From Saxidomus purpurata (lineage: Eukaryota > Mollusca > Bivalvia > Venerida > Veneridae), in NCBI GenBank assembly GCA_022818135.1, contig JAFMSR010000002.1, positions 21,095,085 through 21,159,084 on the forward strand: a stretch of 64,000 nucleotides of DNA, written 5' to 3'. The position numbers were made by a program, and so were the translations under genes. Under the pieces are notes generated by a model. It saw only the letters and a list, made by a program, of their open reading frames with translations. It was not told where the DNA came from and did not search any database. Shown piece after piece: positions 35,260 to 47,539 of this stretch. Every line of letters begins with the position of its first letter. Position 1 is the first letter of the stretch.

Positions 35260-38200
35260 GTAGCTAGTCAGTGACCTTGAAACTTAAATAACTACGCACA
35301 TTGTTCAAGTTTGTATTCACAAATTCACACAGTCACCGTTATTTTTATCAATGGATTGCAGTACAATGCTTTCCCTGTATGATTCAACAATAAACATGTT
35401 GACTGTCGACTGCGATACTTTGCCTGAAATTTAAACATTTTAGAAAAAATTGAAAATAAATTTATGTCACTGTACTTGTGCGTACCGCTGATAAATTCCG
35501 TGTTGTTTTTGTAAGCTCGGTCCGTCGTATGAAACGTTAAACATATTTTCATCAAAGAGTTAATGGATTGAAATGCTTTACGAAACGGTTGTTAATTGAA
35601 TTATAAATGTAAAAAGAAAACTAGTCCGACCCAATAAATTCAAAAAAGTTATTTCGCCTGAATGTGAACTTGAATATGTTTTTGTTTAGTACTTTTTCAA
35701 TTTACCAGAATTTCGGCATTTGTGTCAACATATGTCCAAAAAAGCACTTTGCCTGTTTACATTAATAAACCGATTAATCTAGTCTGTGTTCTGTGTCATC
35801 AGTTTTCACGTCAATGTATTTCTATTTCGCTCTTATCACAATGATATAACAGATGAGAAAAATGCGTGACCAGGTACCTAGCTGAGTTCTAAAAAAGAGA
35901 AACATTATACTTCAAAGGTTATGTATCATTGTTTCTGGTTTCACTTTTAAACCAACCAAAACTATGCATATCTATTATTACTATCCATTTTTGAAGAACG
36001 AATTATTAATAAATGCATAGATAACACAGCTGATGTTTTGATATCAAAAAGTGTTGCCATAACAATAACCGATTTAGGTGATAAACTTATTCGCGTAGTA
36101 ATCTCAATTTTCCAGTAAGCAGTGTTTTATTTGTCAAGTTTATTAGTTCTCAACCTTTCATAATATTGCAAAGCGTAGAGTACAAGCATAAAAATACATT
36201 GTGTAAATTAAATGTAGTGTTGTCAGATTGTTTTATAATCTGCATAATGATATTAAGCAAACTAAATCAACCATGGACAACTGCAATGAAGATAAATAAA
36301 ATAAAATCATGATCAACTTACATAAAATGAGTAATAAAAATGTGATATTGAAATATATTTTTATTCCATAAGGGCAATTTTTGACATGATTTGTAATACT
36401 TCAAAAGTTGTCGATGTTAGTAAAATAGAAATTTCCTTGTTACGTGTAGGGTGAAAATGGAAACTTTATCAATTTTAAGGAACCATTTATTGCATTTGTA
36501 TGTTAGCTACGCTGTCGCATCTCGTAGTTAGTTTGATCAAAAAAGTGTAGTTCATGTATATACCAATTGCATTGACATCTGATATAACTGTATCTATTTC
36601 AAACCAGCCGAACTTCTGCATATGAATTGACAAAATTGACTATTGAATAGGTTTGTTAACTAATTTCGAAGAAAGAAAAACACTTGAATTTATTCCAAAA
36701 AGTTTTAACGAGATTTTGTTGAAAAAGGCCAAGGCCGCCGTGTTGAAATAATCATATAATATATATATTGGCATTCTTTTTGGCAAAAAATAGGCTTTTA
36801 AGCTTGAACATTACATTTATAGTTTCGTATTTACATGTGCAATTGTGTAGTGACATTTTTTGACCGCTTCCTGGTCTATTAATCTCTTTACTTTGTTCTT
36901 TGGTATCTTCAACACTTTACGCAAATAGCAAATGTTAAGAAAACTTCTGCGTGTATCAGGAATACTTAAAGTCATTATTCATAAAAGGTTTTAGATATTT
37001 TACTCCGAGAGTTTACAATTACATGAGCTTTTTCGTATTCTTATTTTCCAACATTGAAAGTGACAATGACAGGCAAAAGGTGGAAATTTATGGCATAGTT
37101 AAAAAAAAGAATTGCTTCAAATATGTTCGGCGCTGTCCTTACTTTTATAGCCCACTGCATTCATCTAAGAGCAATTTTATTACAGTCTGAAATTAATGTA
37201 ACGTTTGTAGTCGGCATTTTGTTATTCAGATACTTAGAAAATCCTTTAAGAACAAGAACATCAAAGTAAATAGGACTTAGTTTCAAAATAATCTGATCAG
37301 AAACTCAACGAAATATTGTTTTATCCTTAAATATTGCATGACGTCCATGGTGTTATTTAATACAGCTCTGCACGTTTTCTAAGAAAAATGCGATGATGTA
37401 AAGTGGCTTGTCTTTATCACAAGATTGCACTATAATTACAACACCTTAAAAATCAAGCAAGAATGTGGAAAAAAACATTACTCTCTTTTCCAACAGTAGA
37501 AGGCAGAGGCTAAAATAATATTTTCAACTGCATTTAAAGTTTAAAGTCACCTCCGGCACCATTAAAAAAGAGCATACCTTAAACCTGGGGCCAGATTAAA
37601 TATCACCTTGAAAATGTTATTTATTCAAAAAACTGAAAAGATTGCTACAAATGTATCAAACAAAGTTTCAGTAAAACAATTCCAGCCAACACCGGTATAA
37701 AGCATAATCAAACGTGTTGTAGTTCCGTAAAACATAAAAAAATCGCCAGTTTGGGATGGAAAGCGATTCATTTTAAAACGTCACAACATTGGCACATCGT
37801 GCGTTACTGAGACATTTCTCGAAATATGTGCTTCTTGAAAGACTTCTCTATTTATCATTTTGTAGTTTATACACATTTAGCTCATTGTTAAACGTTTTGT
37901 AAATATAAAAATTTTAGTTGACTGTATGTGCACAGCTGGTTTTATTTTTTTCTGTTTGACATCAAACGCGTTTCTATAAAGAGCTGTTGTTTTAAGAAAA
38001 AAATGCAATTCAGCACCATTGTCTCTCTTTACGTTTAGATGTTTTTGTATCGAGATGATTAATATATTAAGTTTGTTAATCTGCTCATGACGGACTAGGC
38101 AAGGAAGGAACAACGCAGTTAGTTAGTAAACAAACTAAGTGATATCGCGTTTGATTAAATTCATTCGGTTGGGATAACTCAGACCCGTAACGACTCCAGA

Positions 38201-40455
38201 TTTTTGCAATCATGTAAAAGAGAAGTTAATTGATGACAACCTCGGATACATTGTCATTAAAATGTGTTAATCTTTAGTAAAAATAAAAAATAATGCTACT
38301 AATGGACTTTAACCTTAGATCTTCTGATAAAAGAATCAATGCTCTTCAACATCGTTTAAAGCGATTGTAAACAATGAGAAATATGTTTTTCGGAACAGCA
38401 GTGGTATTTTTTATTTGTTGAAAGGTCCCTTTGACATTGATCTTTGACTTACTGACCTAGGAATTAGTTAAACGGTATCGTTCACTACACAAAGTATGCA
38501 GATATGCTTCAATAAGTCTTCAACAATTGACCAGGGAATGTTTTCTATTAAAAGTTTTAACTAAGCCAAAAACATTTTTTTGCATTGAAGACACTTCGAA
38601 AATGAATGCAACAATGTCTGATTTCAAGCTTCTTTGTTTTTTTTTTGGTCAGTATTGATGCTCGATACCATAGCCTTGCATGAAATTGAAATGCATTTTC
38701 GTTGTCTTTCCGCAGTACGTCATGAGGCAATTTAATTCTAACTATACAACTTTAAAGATAGTTTAGAAAGATCAATAATTGATGATGTTATTAAAACTAA
38801 GTAAAGTAAGATATTGTCAGGTACGCCTGTTTTTGAATGCATATCATTTTGGCTAATAACTGAGAAATATTTGAAGTATAGGTGATTTAAATCTAATCGA
38901 ATGTTTCAAACAGGCTGAATGTTATTACTTATTAGATCATTTAAGTTTGCGACTGACAAACGTTAGAATTTCATTCGCCAGAATATGAAAACATTTTATC
39001 TTTTTCTTAAATGTACGTATGTACGTATCCCTTAGAAGCAATACATTCAAAACAATGTTTTCATTAACTAAAGAAATCAAATAAAACAAATGATTTATGT
39101 CAATAATTATAATAAACATTCCTATCTGTGTTCAGTTCACTGGAAGAGAAAACTCCGATACCCAAACATTTCAATGCATTTCATACATTGTCAATGCTTA
39201 AGGGAACCGTGTCTTGTTTTTTGAAAGAATTTATGTTACAATTTTGTGATCATCTTTGTATCTTAAGTGTGGAATAACCTTCTTTTACAGCACATGTAAG
39301 AGCATAGAATAAATTTGAAAAAAGATTTCAGAAATATGTGACGGAATTGCGAGTACTATTCAAGAAAACGTTTTGGTGTAGGGGACTACCCTTAGCTGCA
39401 AGCAATCAATTTGTTTGTTTGAAGTGTAAAACAACCGTCCCAAACATATATGTATAAAGGGTTACTTTCTAAATACAATAAAAAAGATAAAAAAAGGTTC
39501 TGGCGAATGAAATTCTAGCCTTTGCAAGGTACAACATGTACCTTAAGATCGAAAAATTAAAAGTTCAAAGAACTAAAGTAAATGTCAGTGGCGACTTTAC
39601 TGATCAGTTAATTGCCACTAGGCTTTGATTTGGTGTTTACTACACTTTGTTAAACCAAATCTTGTATTTATTCTATTGCTTGACCAAAAAACTAATATTC
39701 AAACGAGTAATGTCTTCGAAGAGACTTGCAGTCTTTTACGTATTCATTAAACAAAATGTAGATAATTGCTATTTGATTACAACCTGCGACAAGTGACTTG
39801 AATATTCATAGCATACATATATATGTGTATAGATACGAATACCAAGTAGCATAGTTTCCCTACTAATCTTAGCAGCGATATGTGTCTATCTGTACTTGTA
39901 TCGGACAAGAGTTTGTGCCTTTGGTCAAGATGAACTAAGAATGATTGAAACTTGAAAATCAATATAATTGTAGGTCCTAATATGTACATACATGTTCACC
40001 GGTTCTTTTGCAAACAATGTGAAAAAGCTAAGTTCTATTGTACATGTTTAAAAATTTGAAATGTATAAACAATTGCTTTCAAACAAAATATTCGAAAATC
40101 AACTACATGTATATAAAACGACTGAATGTTTAGCAGCTGTACTTGGAATGACTGTATCACTCACATGGTCTTCATTTTGAAGCATTTTCAAGTTGACAAT
40201 ATATTAAACCTTGCATCATTTGAAGTAAACATTTTTGGCAAATGTTCACCTTGTTACTTTTAATAGTTTTCAACTCTAACCACTCATAGCCACTTGCAGC
40301 TAGACTGATAAGCAATACTAGTCTTTTGTCATTGTTGTGTTCATGTGCTTGAAGATATATACCAGCTTTAGGTTAAACCTGTTCAACTAAAATTGCAGAA
40401 CGTTGCAAAAATTGATATAAGGTGTTTAAGAAAATGTTTCTTAGAGAAAGAAGGT
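35260..40455. other. AT-rich non-coding DNA, no gene seen
   Basis: Five kilobases without a credible reading frame, RNA gene or bounded repeat. A poly-T run lies near 38637-38647. I see nothing else. Confidence 0.5.
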
Positions 40456-40458
40456 CAA

Positions 40459-40530
40459 TATGTGTGTGCGTGGGTGTGCGTGTGTGTGCGTGTATGTGTG
40501 TCATGGGGTGTGGGGGTGTGTTTGTGTTTT
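40459..40530. repeat. (TG)n-rich microsatellite
   Basis: Imperfect TG/TGCG repeats with GGGTGTG variants. The minus-strand frame across it is a Thr-His repeat and is not a gene. Confidence 0.9.
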
Positions 40531-41295
40531 GATTCTAGAGACTTTTGACATTTCTTACATGTTGAACTTGAATGCAAATATTTATATGTATTTGTAATTG
40601 CCGTATTAGATGTACATTCGTATACATTTGTGTTAAGACATTTAATGTATAACTGTAATAATAAAAAACATTCACAGATTTTACAACAATGCTCCCATCG
40701 ACTGCAATGATTTCTCAAAATTTATATAGAAAGCCGGATGCATTCAGAAAAATATGTACGAAATCTTAAAACTTACTTTATTTCAGAGACGGTTCCCGCG
40801 TTATGTTTACAAATGAAATCGTCATTCTTAATATTCGGGCGACCTACATTTTTCACATTATTTCTCTCCTAAATGTGCGTTATCGAAAGTTTCTCGCGAA
40901 TTTTCGCAGTAACTGTACGCCTGTCAAATAAAACATTTGATATTAGCTCACACAAATGTAATTGTGCTGAATATATTTTGAGAAGAATTCTGTTATAAAT
41001 CTGTGGCTGAAATGTTGCTATCGCCTCAGTGAGGCGGCGCATCGTTTCGTTAAATAACCTGCTATTAAATATAGTTAAATGCATGTGTCTGAAATACGTG
41101 TTACTAAGTAGAATATGATTATATAAGTCTAATCAAACATTGCTTAGTTTAAATAATGAACTTTATAATTTACATGTAAATCTCCCTTTATATTTGTACA
41201 TAATGTTTATTTGAACAGACAAGTACATTATAAAACTTTTGTTTTCCCGCATGTAAATCATTCTTTATCCTTAGATGGCAAGATGCAAAATTCTC

Positions 41296-41297
<2 letters not shown>
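40531..41297. other. Non-coding DNA, no gene seen
   Basis: The frame at 40869-41084 (-) has no recognisable character. No repeat or RNA could be supported. Confidence 0.45.
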
Positions 41298-41343
<46 letters not shown>

Positions 41344-41380
41344 GTCTGTCTCTGTCTCTCTGTCTCTCTTTCTCTCTCCA
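41298..41380. repeat. (CT)n microsatellite with TGTC variants
   Basis: A pure CT run (about 41298-41339) is followed by CTGTCTGTCTGTC and mixed CT/TGTC copies. Confidence 0.95.
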
Positions 41381-42070
41381 TTTAATGTTTACGTAGAGCG
41401 TAGGTTCGTTCATTGCACACAAGTCAACCAATAAATGTGAGCAGCAACAATGTCAAACACAAATTGTAGCGTATTACACCTTCACCATCAAGTTTCTATT
41501 CTTTTGAATGACAATTTCTTAAATAACCGCAAAAAAACTGCCAGAAGCGAAATAACTTGTTTCTATACCATTTTAGCATTTTATAAGGTGATTGTACGAA
41601 GCTGAGATTTTTCTTCTGAACTCATCAGGTTAGTCTGTCTCGAGGAAATCCCACTGAATGTCTTTAAGTGAGTCTGATGATACTTACAGTATATTGATAC
41701 GTCTATCGTCTTGGTGATTGATCATAATAAATGGCAGTTAAAATGTCTCCTTTGTGTTTATTAACGTCTGAGTGGAAAGCCTTTCGCTAATGATCTGATA
41801 ATGGGTAAAACTCTTATATCTGTGTATATTTACGCATAATGTTCGAAACAGTACTCGATGATAAAAATTCAGACCACAACATCTTTATAGGGGTCTTGGT
41901 TTCCATGTTTTTTCTCATGACATGAAAGGCTTTTAAAACTGCCTATCGCAAATTCCACACACCCATCCATTTGAAGTATTCAGTATTACGAAAGAAAACG
42001 TTTCAAAATTAACGAAACCAAATAATTACAGTGAAATACCCGTGTATACTCATCATCATTACATTAACCG
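41381..42070. other. Non-coding DNA, no gene seen
   Basis: Between the CT microsatellite and the minisatellite no feature could be supported. Confidence 0.5.
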
Positions 42071-42692
42071 TGCGTAGATAACATCACCTATAAACTGCTT
42101 GCGTGGATAACATTACCTCTAAACTGCGTTCGTAAATAAAATCTCTAAACTGCCTTCGTGGATAAAATCACCTCTAAACTTCATGCGTGGATTATATCAC
42201 CTCTAAACTGTGTGCCTGGATCACATCACCTCTAAACTATGTGCGTACATAACATCACCTCTAAACTGCGTTCGTGTATAGCATCACCTCTAAACTGCGT
42301 TCGTGGATAAAATCACCTCTAACTTCATGCGTGGATTACATCAACCCTAAACTGCGTTCGTGTAAAACACATATCTAAACTGCGTGCGTGGATAACATCA
42401 CCTCTAAACTTCGTGCGTGGATAACATTACCTCTAAACTGCGTTCGTGTATAACATCACCTCTAAACTGCGTGCGTGGATAACATCACCTCTAAACTGCG
42501 TGCAATGATAACATCACCCCTAAACTGCATGCGTGTATAACATTACCTCTAAACTGCGTGCGTGTTTAGCATCACCTCTAAACTGCGTGCGTGGATAACA
42601 TCACCTCTAAACTGCGTGCGTGGATAATATCACCTCTTAACTGCATGCGTGGATAAAATCACCTCTAAACTGCGTTCGTGTATAACACCACT
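42071..42692 (+). repeat. 29-bp minisatellite, about 22 copies
   Basis: The consensus unit is CGTGCGTGGATAACATC followed by ACCTCTAAACTG. The most variable positions are the first bases (CGTGC, CGTTC, CATGC, TCATGC) and the GGATAAC core (GTATAAC, GGATAAA, GGATTAC). Copies towards the right end are closest to consensus, and the leftmost copies are the most diverged or shortened, as expected when turnover is concentrated on one side. There are no unique spacers between units, so it is not a CRISPR-type array. Confidence 0.95.
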
Positions 42693-42840
42693 TGACAAAA
42701 CTATATGAAATAATCATTTACGGTCAAAATTTGAAAATATAAGGACTCTGTTGGTAGATATCAAGTGTACAAACTACTTGGGAATCAGAGGTTTTTTGAT
42801 TCCTTATATTAAAAGTCTAACGGAAATGTTTGGTGAATAA

Positions 42841-43062
42841 ATGATAACATCACTACATATCATTTTGTATCGAAATGTTCTCAAATTCAAGGAGGTTTTG
42901 AAAACTATTCTATATGATGGGTTATATTACGATGTCAGAAATTCTGTAGTAATGAAGCAGTACCTGATTTATGGCTACATTTGTGATTTTGAATTAGAAG
43001 TATTGTCAGCCTATGTAGAAAAACTGTCTTGGGACAGTAAACACATACTTAGTAATGTGTAA
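42841..43062 (+). CDS. Short hypothetical reading frame
   Basis: A 73-residue frame from ATG to TAA. It reads as a plausible helical protein (NVLKFKEVLKTILYDGLYYD, then FELEVLSAYVEKLSWDSKH), unlike the poly-F/K/I background. I do not recognise a family. It begins 150 bp after the minisatellite, and its first codons (GATAACATCAC) echo the minisatellite unit. No splice sites or poly(A) signal support it, so a chance frame remains possible. Confidence 0.25.
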   Translation: MITSLHIILYRNVLKFKEVLKTILYDGLYYDVRNSVVMKQYLIYGYICDFELEVLSAYVEKLSWDSKHILSNV

Positions 43063-43515
43063 CAAGCGTTTGTTTATTATATTCTCCTTATTATTAAAAT
43101 CCTGAAAAAATACACCAATTCTATAATACATTGACATGAGGTCTCCTGCATGACTGACGGGTGAATTCATCAATGCTCGAAATAAGCTGTAATTTGCACA
43201 GTATCACGAAATAAATGTGCGTGTTGTCTTAAATGCGTTTTGGGGAACGGCTTTTTGGAATGCTCTTACTTTTACAGGAGCAATCAAGATTGTGCTATAG
43301 TAGCTGCGTTTGTTCATTACAGAGGATATGCACAGCCAGCATATTTTGTTACACACTCGACAGACATGCATGTGTTTTTGTAAACACTGTACATCACGTT
43401 ATGCTACTTTCGGTTTACTGCGCGTGTTGTATACGTCAGCAAATAGATAAGGCTGTAACATGAAAGTAAAATTTACATTGGCCTACCTACAGGGTCACCC
43501 TGTCTGCTAACCTGC

Positions 43516-43548
43516 GCATGTTTGTTTGTTTGTTTGTTTTTTTTTTTT
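43516..43548. repeat. (GTTT)n microsatellite and T run
   Basis: About five GTTT copies followed by 13 T. Confidence 0.85.
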
Positions 43549-46500
43549 GCTAACGAGAGGTCGATTTTAAGCGTTCTCATAAGACGTCAATATATTTGGA
43601 TTTGAGTACGACATGTCTACTTTATATCTATGAAAAAATATTTGCACGCGCTCAAAACACAATCCTACAGGGGCCTGTACACGAACGTTGGTAAAATGAA
43701 AATTTTCAAACCTGGTAAAATTGTACCCAAGGTCATTTTCAAGGTTGTCTTAAAGTGTCAGCATTTGCCTCGGACGTCTGAGTTTTCAACATTCAGGAGC
43801 TGTCGGCCTTTAAATTCACACAGACAAAACTTGTGCCATACGGTAACTGTCGCTTCTATTGAAGGCCAAACCTGTCTTAACAAGCGTATACGGTTTAGTA
43901 CGTTATGGACGCTCAAAGCATATCAGCTAAAATAGTAGTGCAATATGTTAACCATCTGTTTAGGTTCTCTCTTGTTAATGTATATTATCCTATTTTTACT
44001 TGAATTCTCTGATGTTGCCAATAAAATGTGAAACCATCGGAAACAGCCTTCCAAGACTGTATTATTTCCTTAACACGTTTAATAACAATATCCTTTTGTC
44101 TGATCAAAAACAACTTCTTCAGGATGAATGAAGGGAATGTGATATAAAGTATGAAAGGTTAGTGAAACGCGTGTAGAGAAAACAGGAAACATAGAAATAC
44201 GACAATGTAGATAATATGCCTTACAATATATTTAGAATGACGGCTATATATACATTTTTGCGTATTACCGCTCTACCAAATTTAGCATTTTTGTGAAAGT
44301 ATTTTCCGTTGTCAGTACTAAGTAACAATGCTTTCATGTCGGCGGCGTGAATAACGTTGATTAAAAAGGATCGAGCACATACTTATTTCAGGTTTTCGAC
44401 GTTTTCAGATTTTAAAATTCCCAAACGTTATTCACCATTTCTGTAATTATTGTATACGATACTGATTTCTCCTAAACATTGACCTACTAAACATAATTAT
44501 ACAGATTTGTCTCTTCAACCAAAATCCTGATAACAGTTAGTAAACTTAAGAAAATGTTTGGTGGTTTTTTAGTGGCATGTTGACTTTTATATCACTAGAT
44601 TACAGCTAGAAAACATATTTTGTCTTACATTAGTAAAATATATAGGTTAAAGGTGATTTTTTAGACAAGTTAGAAAATGCGAATTGATATTTTAAAATAT
44701 TACATCTGTCATTTAATAGATCTACTAACTCGTACAATACACAAATAAATGGCTGTAAAATAAAATTGATGAACTTTGGCGTGTGTTATTGACTGTGTTC
44801 CTTTAGTATGTGTTTTGAAAAGTTCACGCTTGATTAAATAAAGAAACCAAACATATAATGTCATCAACCGGAGTATAAATTTAAAGATTTCTTAGAAAGT
44901 CAGTGGTTCTTTGAGTTAATTAAATTCATAATGAATTTCACAAATTGTATCCTAGACAAATTGCTCAAATCATTTTAGCTTGCGTAAATTTAGTATTTAT
45001 CTTTTTTCTTGAACATATATTATGATATGTGCAAAACCATAGACTATATGATGTGTATCAATCCAAACTTTTAGTAGACACATTGTATTACTGGTATTTT
45101 ATTGTAACGTAATCTAAATGTATAAATGTTTTCAGAAGCCACCCATATTACTCGCCATGGATTTTGATGGTTCTTAGATTTAAATGGTTGATTGCATTCA
45201 GATACTTAAGCGTCGTAAAATATTTCGATATTAAAACCGTTTACAACAAATTGACATGTACAGTGGTCACGCAGTTCTAGAAAAGAATAAACTTGCTGTA
45301 GTCTAAGCGATATATAACCTGTTTTGCTGTAATTCCGCAAAGACTTCGTTACTTACTGAGATTTATTGATAACACTGTTTTATGGATGTATGTAAATATT
45401 TTTGTCTACGTAAAGTAAGTACAAATTTCGAAGGAACCCCTGGGAGTTTTTGTCAGACTTTTAACTGAAAATAACAATTTGAAAAGCAAAACGTTATAAA
45501 GTGCTTTAGGATTATGTAATTTCATCCTCTCTATCGGATGCAAGATAAAATTGTTAGGTAGTAATGTCTAGACGTTCTTATAAAAGATATGAAACCGTGT
45601 ATGACTACCATACTCTGGCATCAAAACAAGAAAACACTAGCGACAAGAAAGCTGTCTTGTAATTTCTTGAAAACTGTCTATATGCTTACAATGAAGGACC
45701 CAATTACATTTTGTTTGATAGTGAATATGATAACCCTATTGTATCGACGTTTTATGGCTTAGGAAATACTTATCCGATACTTTATACTACAAGTAAGCAT
45801 CTTGAAAACGAATTTCAGAACTTAACACTTACTTGAACTAACATTCTTACTTTAACTAAAGCAATTAAATTTATGGTTAAATTTTGCTGTACAGTAAACA
45901 ATCTGTGTTAATTACTGTGCCCAAGGGTGTCAGGAATTTTTTTTCATTTTCCTCCTGTTGATAAACGTAGTGTTTGCTATTGTCTTTAGTAAATATTGGT
46001 GTCATAAACAAAAATAAATTGATACATTCTCGATATAGTTTCATTATGATGCTGGGTATCGATCACGTTAAAATCTTTATCCATTTACAACGTATTTTTG
46101 TACCGTGACATAAACGTTCTCAAACTTTAAAGTAGTTCTGCGATATCAGAAATGTCAAAAACGTCTAACACGGAACTGAAATGTGAGATTTAGAAGTCAA
46201 ATCGAACGTCTCGCAAACGTCTTATTTCTCTAACTTTCAAATTCACACATTTGAAAAATAAAAAGCAAATCCAGATTCTATTCGCACACCGATGTTTGTT
46301 GCCATAAAGAGTCATTAGTCTGAATGTCTCAGAGTTGTACACCAGCCAAAATAATAATAATTTAAGTGTCGTATTTTGATACATTTTACGCAATATACAG
46401 ACAAAATGAAACGATCGTGTAATGCTGTCTGTCTGACTAGTTGTAGAGACAAAATAGTCTCATGCTAAATTGAATGACATGTTCATATATGCAAGAATGT

Positions 46501-46712
46501 CATGACAGACATACGTTTAAAATTATTGTTTCTGCTCTAACATATTTAGTGATACAATTAAAGAAATACAATCTAAATGAAGACGGTATTTGAAAATTCG
46601 CACTCAGTCAAGTGTTTACAGTATTGCCCACTATCTATAGACTTTTAAATGGAGAGTCAGACTTACTTGTCTAAAAATTCGTGATTTAGTTTGATAAAAT
46701 CCATAAATCCTT
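43549..46712. other. Mostly non-coding DNA with one inverted repeat
   Basis: GTGAATAACGTT (44347-44358) is exactly inverted at 44424-44435. The patch 43630-43935 has higher GC than its surroundings and an open 101-codon frame, but its composition does not look like protein and an old repeat is as likely. No gene could be supported. Confidence 0.4.
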
Positions 46713-46721
46713 TATAACTTA
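46713..46721 (+). repeat. Left target-site duplication of the LINE
   Basis: TATAACTTA here is repeated exactly at 54739-54747. The two copies bracket the LINE and everything nested in it. Confidence 0.75.
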
Positions 46722-46722
46722 C

Positions 46723-47309
46723 GTCGCGTACGTGGACTTTATGAAAGCATTTGACTTTATAGATAGACCAAAATTGTTTCAGGTACTAGTTTCAAATGGT
46801 GTACATGGAAAACTTTTTAACGGTATAAAATCTATGTATGCAGTGGTCAAAGCAAGTGTACGCGGAACACATGGTGAAATATCTGAAAGTTGTAATTGTC
46901 CACTTGGTTTGAAACAAGGGTGTTCCGGAAAAAAAAAAAATATCAAACAGGGAATGCCACGTACCAAAAACGCAGCCTCCCAATCATGTTCATTTTATTC
47001 ATTAATGAACTTCTGAAGGTGTTACAAGAATCCGGATGTCGAGGAATACAATTATTTCCCCACACCACTGAAGTCAATTCCTTATTATTTGCTGATGATG
47101 TAGCTTTGATGGCGGATACTGTTATAGGATTACAGCGATTGCTCAATGTACTGAGTGCCTTTTGTGATGAATACAAGTTGTCTGTAAAGATTAAAAAGAC
47201 TAAAATCGTGGTCTATAAAAATGGTGGAAATACTTCAAGGGTAGAAAAATGGATGTATAATAATGAGCCAGTCGAAGTTGTACAAAGCTTTTCATACGTC
47301 GGGGTGTTA
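46723..47309 (+). pseudogene. LINE reverse transcriptase, N-terminal and central part
   Basis: The fragment begins in RT block A (YVDFMKAFDFIDR), runs through GVHGKLFNGIKSMY and PLGLKQGC, then, after an insertion that shifts the frame, PIMFILFINELL, the catalytic LLFADDVALMAD box near 47082-47108, and LSVKIKKTKIVVYKNGG, up to SYVGVL. The conserved RT aspartates (the first in FDFID, the pair in FADD) are present. The frame moves by two at the insert (46927-46981), which fits a length not divisible by three. Reading then continues across the transposon at codon TTA (47307-47309) into CTC at 52782. Non-functional. Confidence 0.85.
46927..46981 (-). repeat. Short hairpin-plus-T-run module, copy 2, inside RT
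   Basis: Between RT codons for GLKQGCS and PIMFILF lies an A run (46929-46940), then TATCAA and CAGGGAATGCCACGTACC, then AAAAACGCAGCCTCCC. This matches the module at 20231-20285 in order and orientation relative to its homopolymer. Removing it restores the usual RT spacing to within a few residues, so it is a true insertion. Confidence 0.65.
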
Positions 47310-47335
47310 CAGTAGTCGGAACGTAACAGTTGTCA
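47310..47335 (+). repeat. Left terminal inverted repeat (26 bp)
   Basis: CAGTAGTCGGAACGTAACAG plus TTGTCA, an exact reverse complement of 52754-52779. Confidence 0.9.
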
Positions 47336-47339
47336 CACG

Positions 47340-47515
47340 GAGTGCACGATACACGCACGATGTACGCACGATACACGCACGTTAGACGCACGTTGCACGT
47401 TCGGTAAATACACGATGAGCGATTCAGAACGATACACGATATACACGATGTACGAAGCGCACGCTACACGCTACACGATAAACGGATTATACACGTTATA
47501 CGATCACTTTGAGAT
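47340..47515 (+). repeat. Left subterminal array of CACGAT/CGCACG words
   Basis: Repeated short words in nearly head-to-tail order: CACGATACACGCACGATG, TACGCACGATACACGCACGT, TAGACGCACGTTGCACGT, later ACACGATATACACGATG and CACGCTACACGCTACACG. Spacing is about 10-12 bases, close to one DNA helical turn. The array has strongly raised CpG compared with its surroundings. Arrays like this often serve as transposase binding sites; that role is inferred. Confidence 0.75.
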
Positions 47516-47539
47516 TTCACATTTTATCTAGACTTAGAC

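Noticed and set aside
40455..40718. A minus-strand frame ending in Thr-His repeats
   Set aside because: It is the translation of the TG-rich microsatellite.
42071..42692. A CRISPR-like regular repeat array
   Set aside because: The 29-bp units are directly adjacent with no unique spacers, and the context is eukaryotic. It is a minisatellite.
43630..43935. A 101-codon frame in a GC-richer patch
   Set aside because: The composition does not resemble a folded protein and the patch looks as likely to be an old dispersed repeat.
46929..46940. A poly(A) tail of a processed copy inside the RT
   Set aside because: On the strand where the module reads as hairpin then tail, the run is T, not A, so it is not an ordinary poly(A) retroposition tail.
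46779..47176. Minus-strand frames over the RT region
   Set aside because: They are antisense shadows of the LINE reverse transcriptase on the plus strand.
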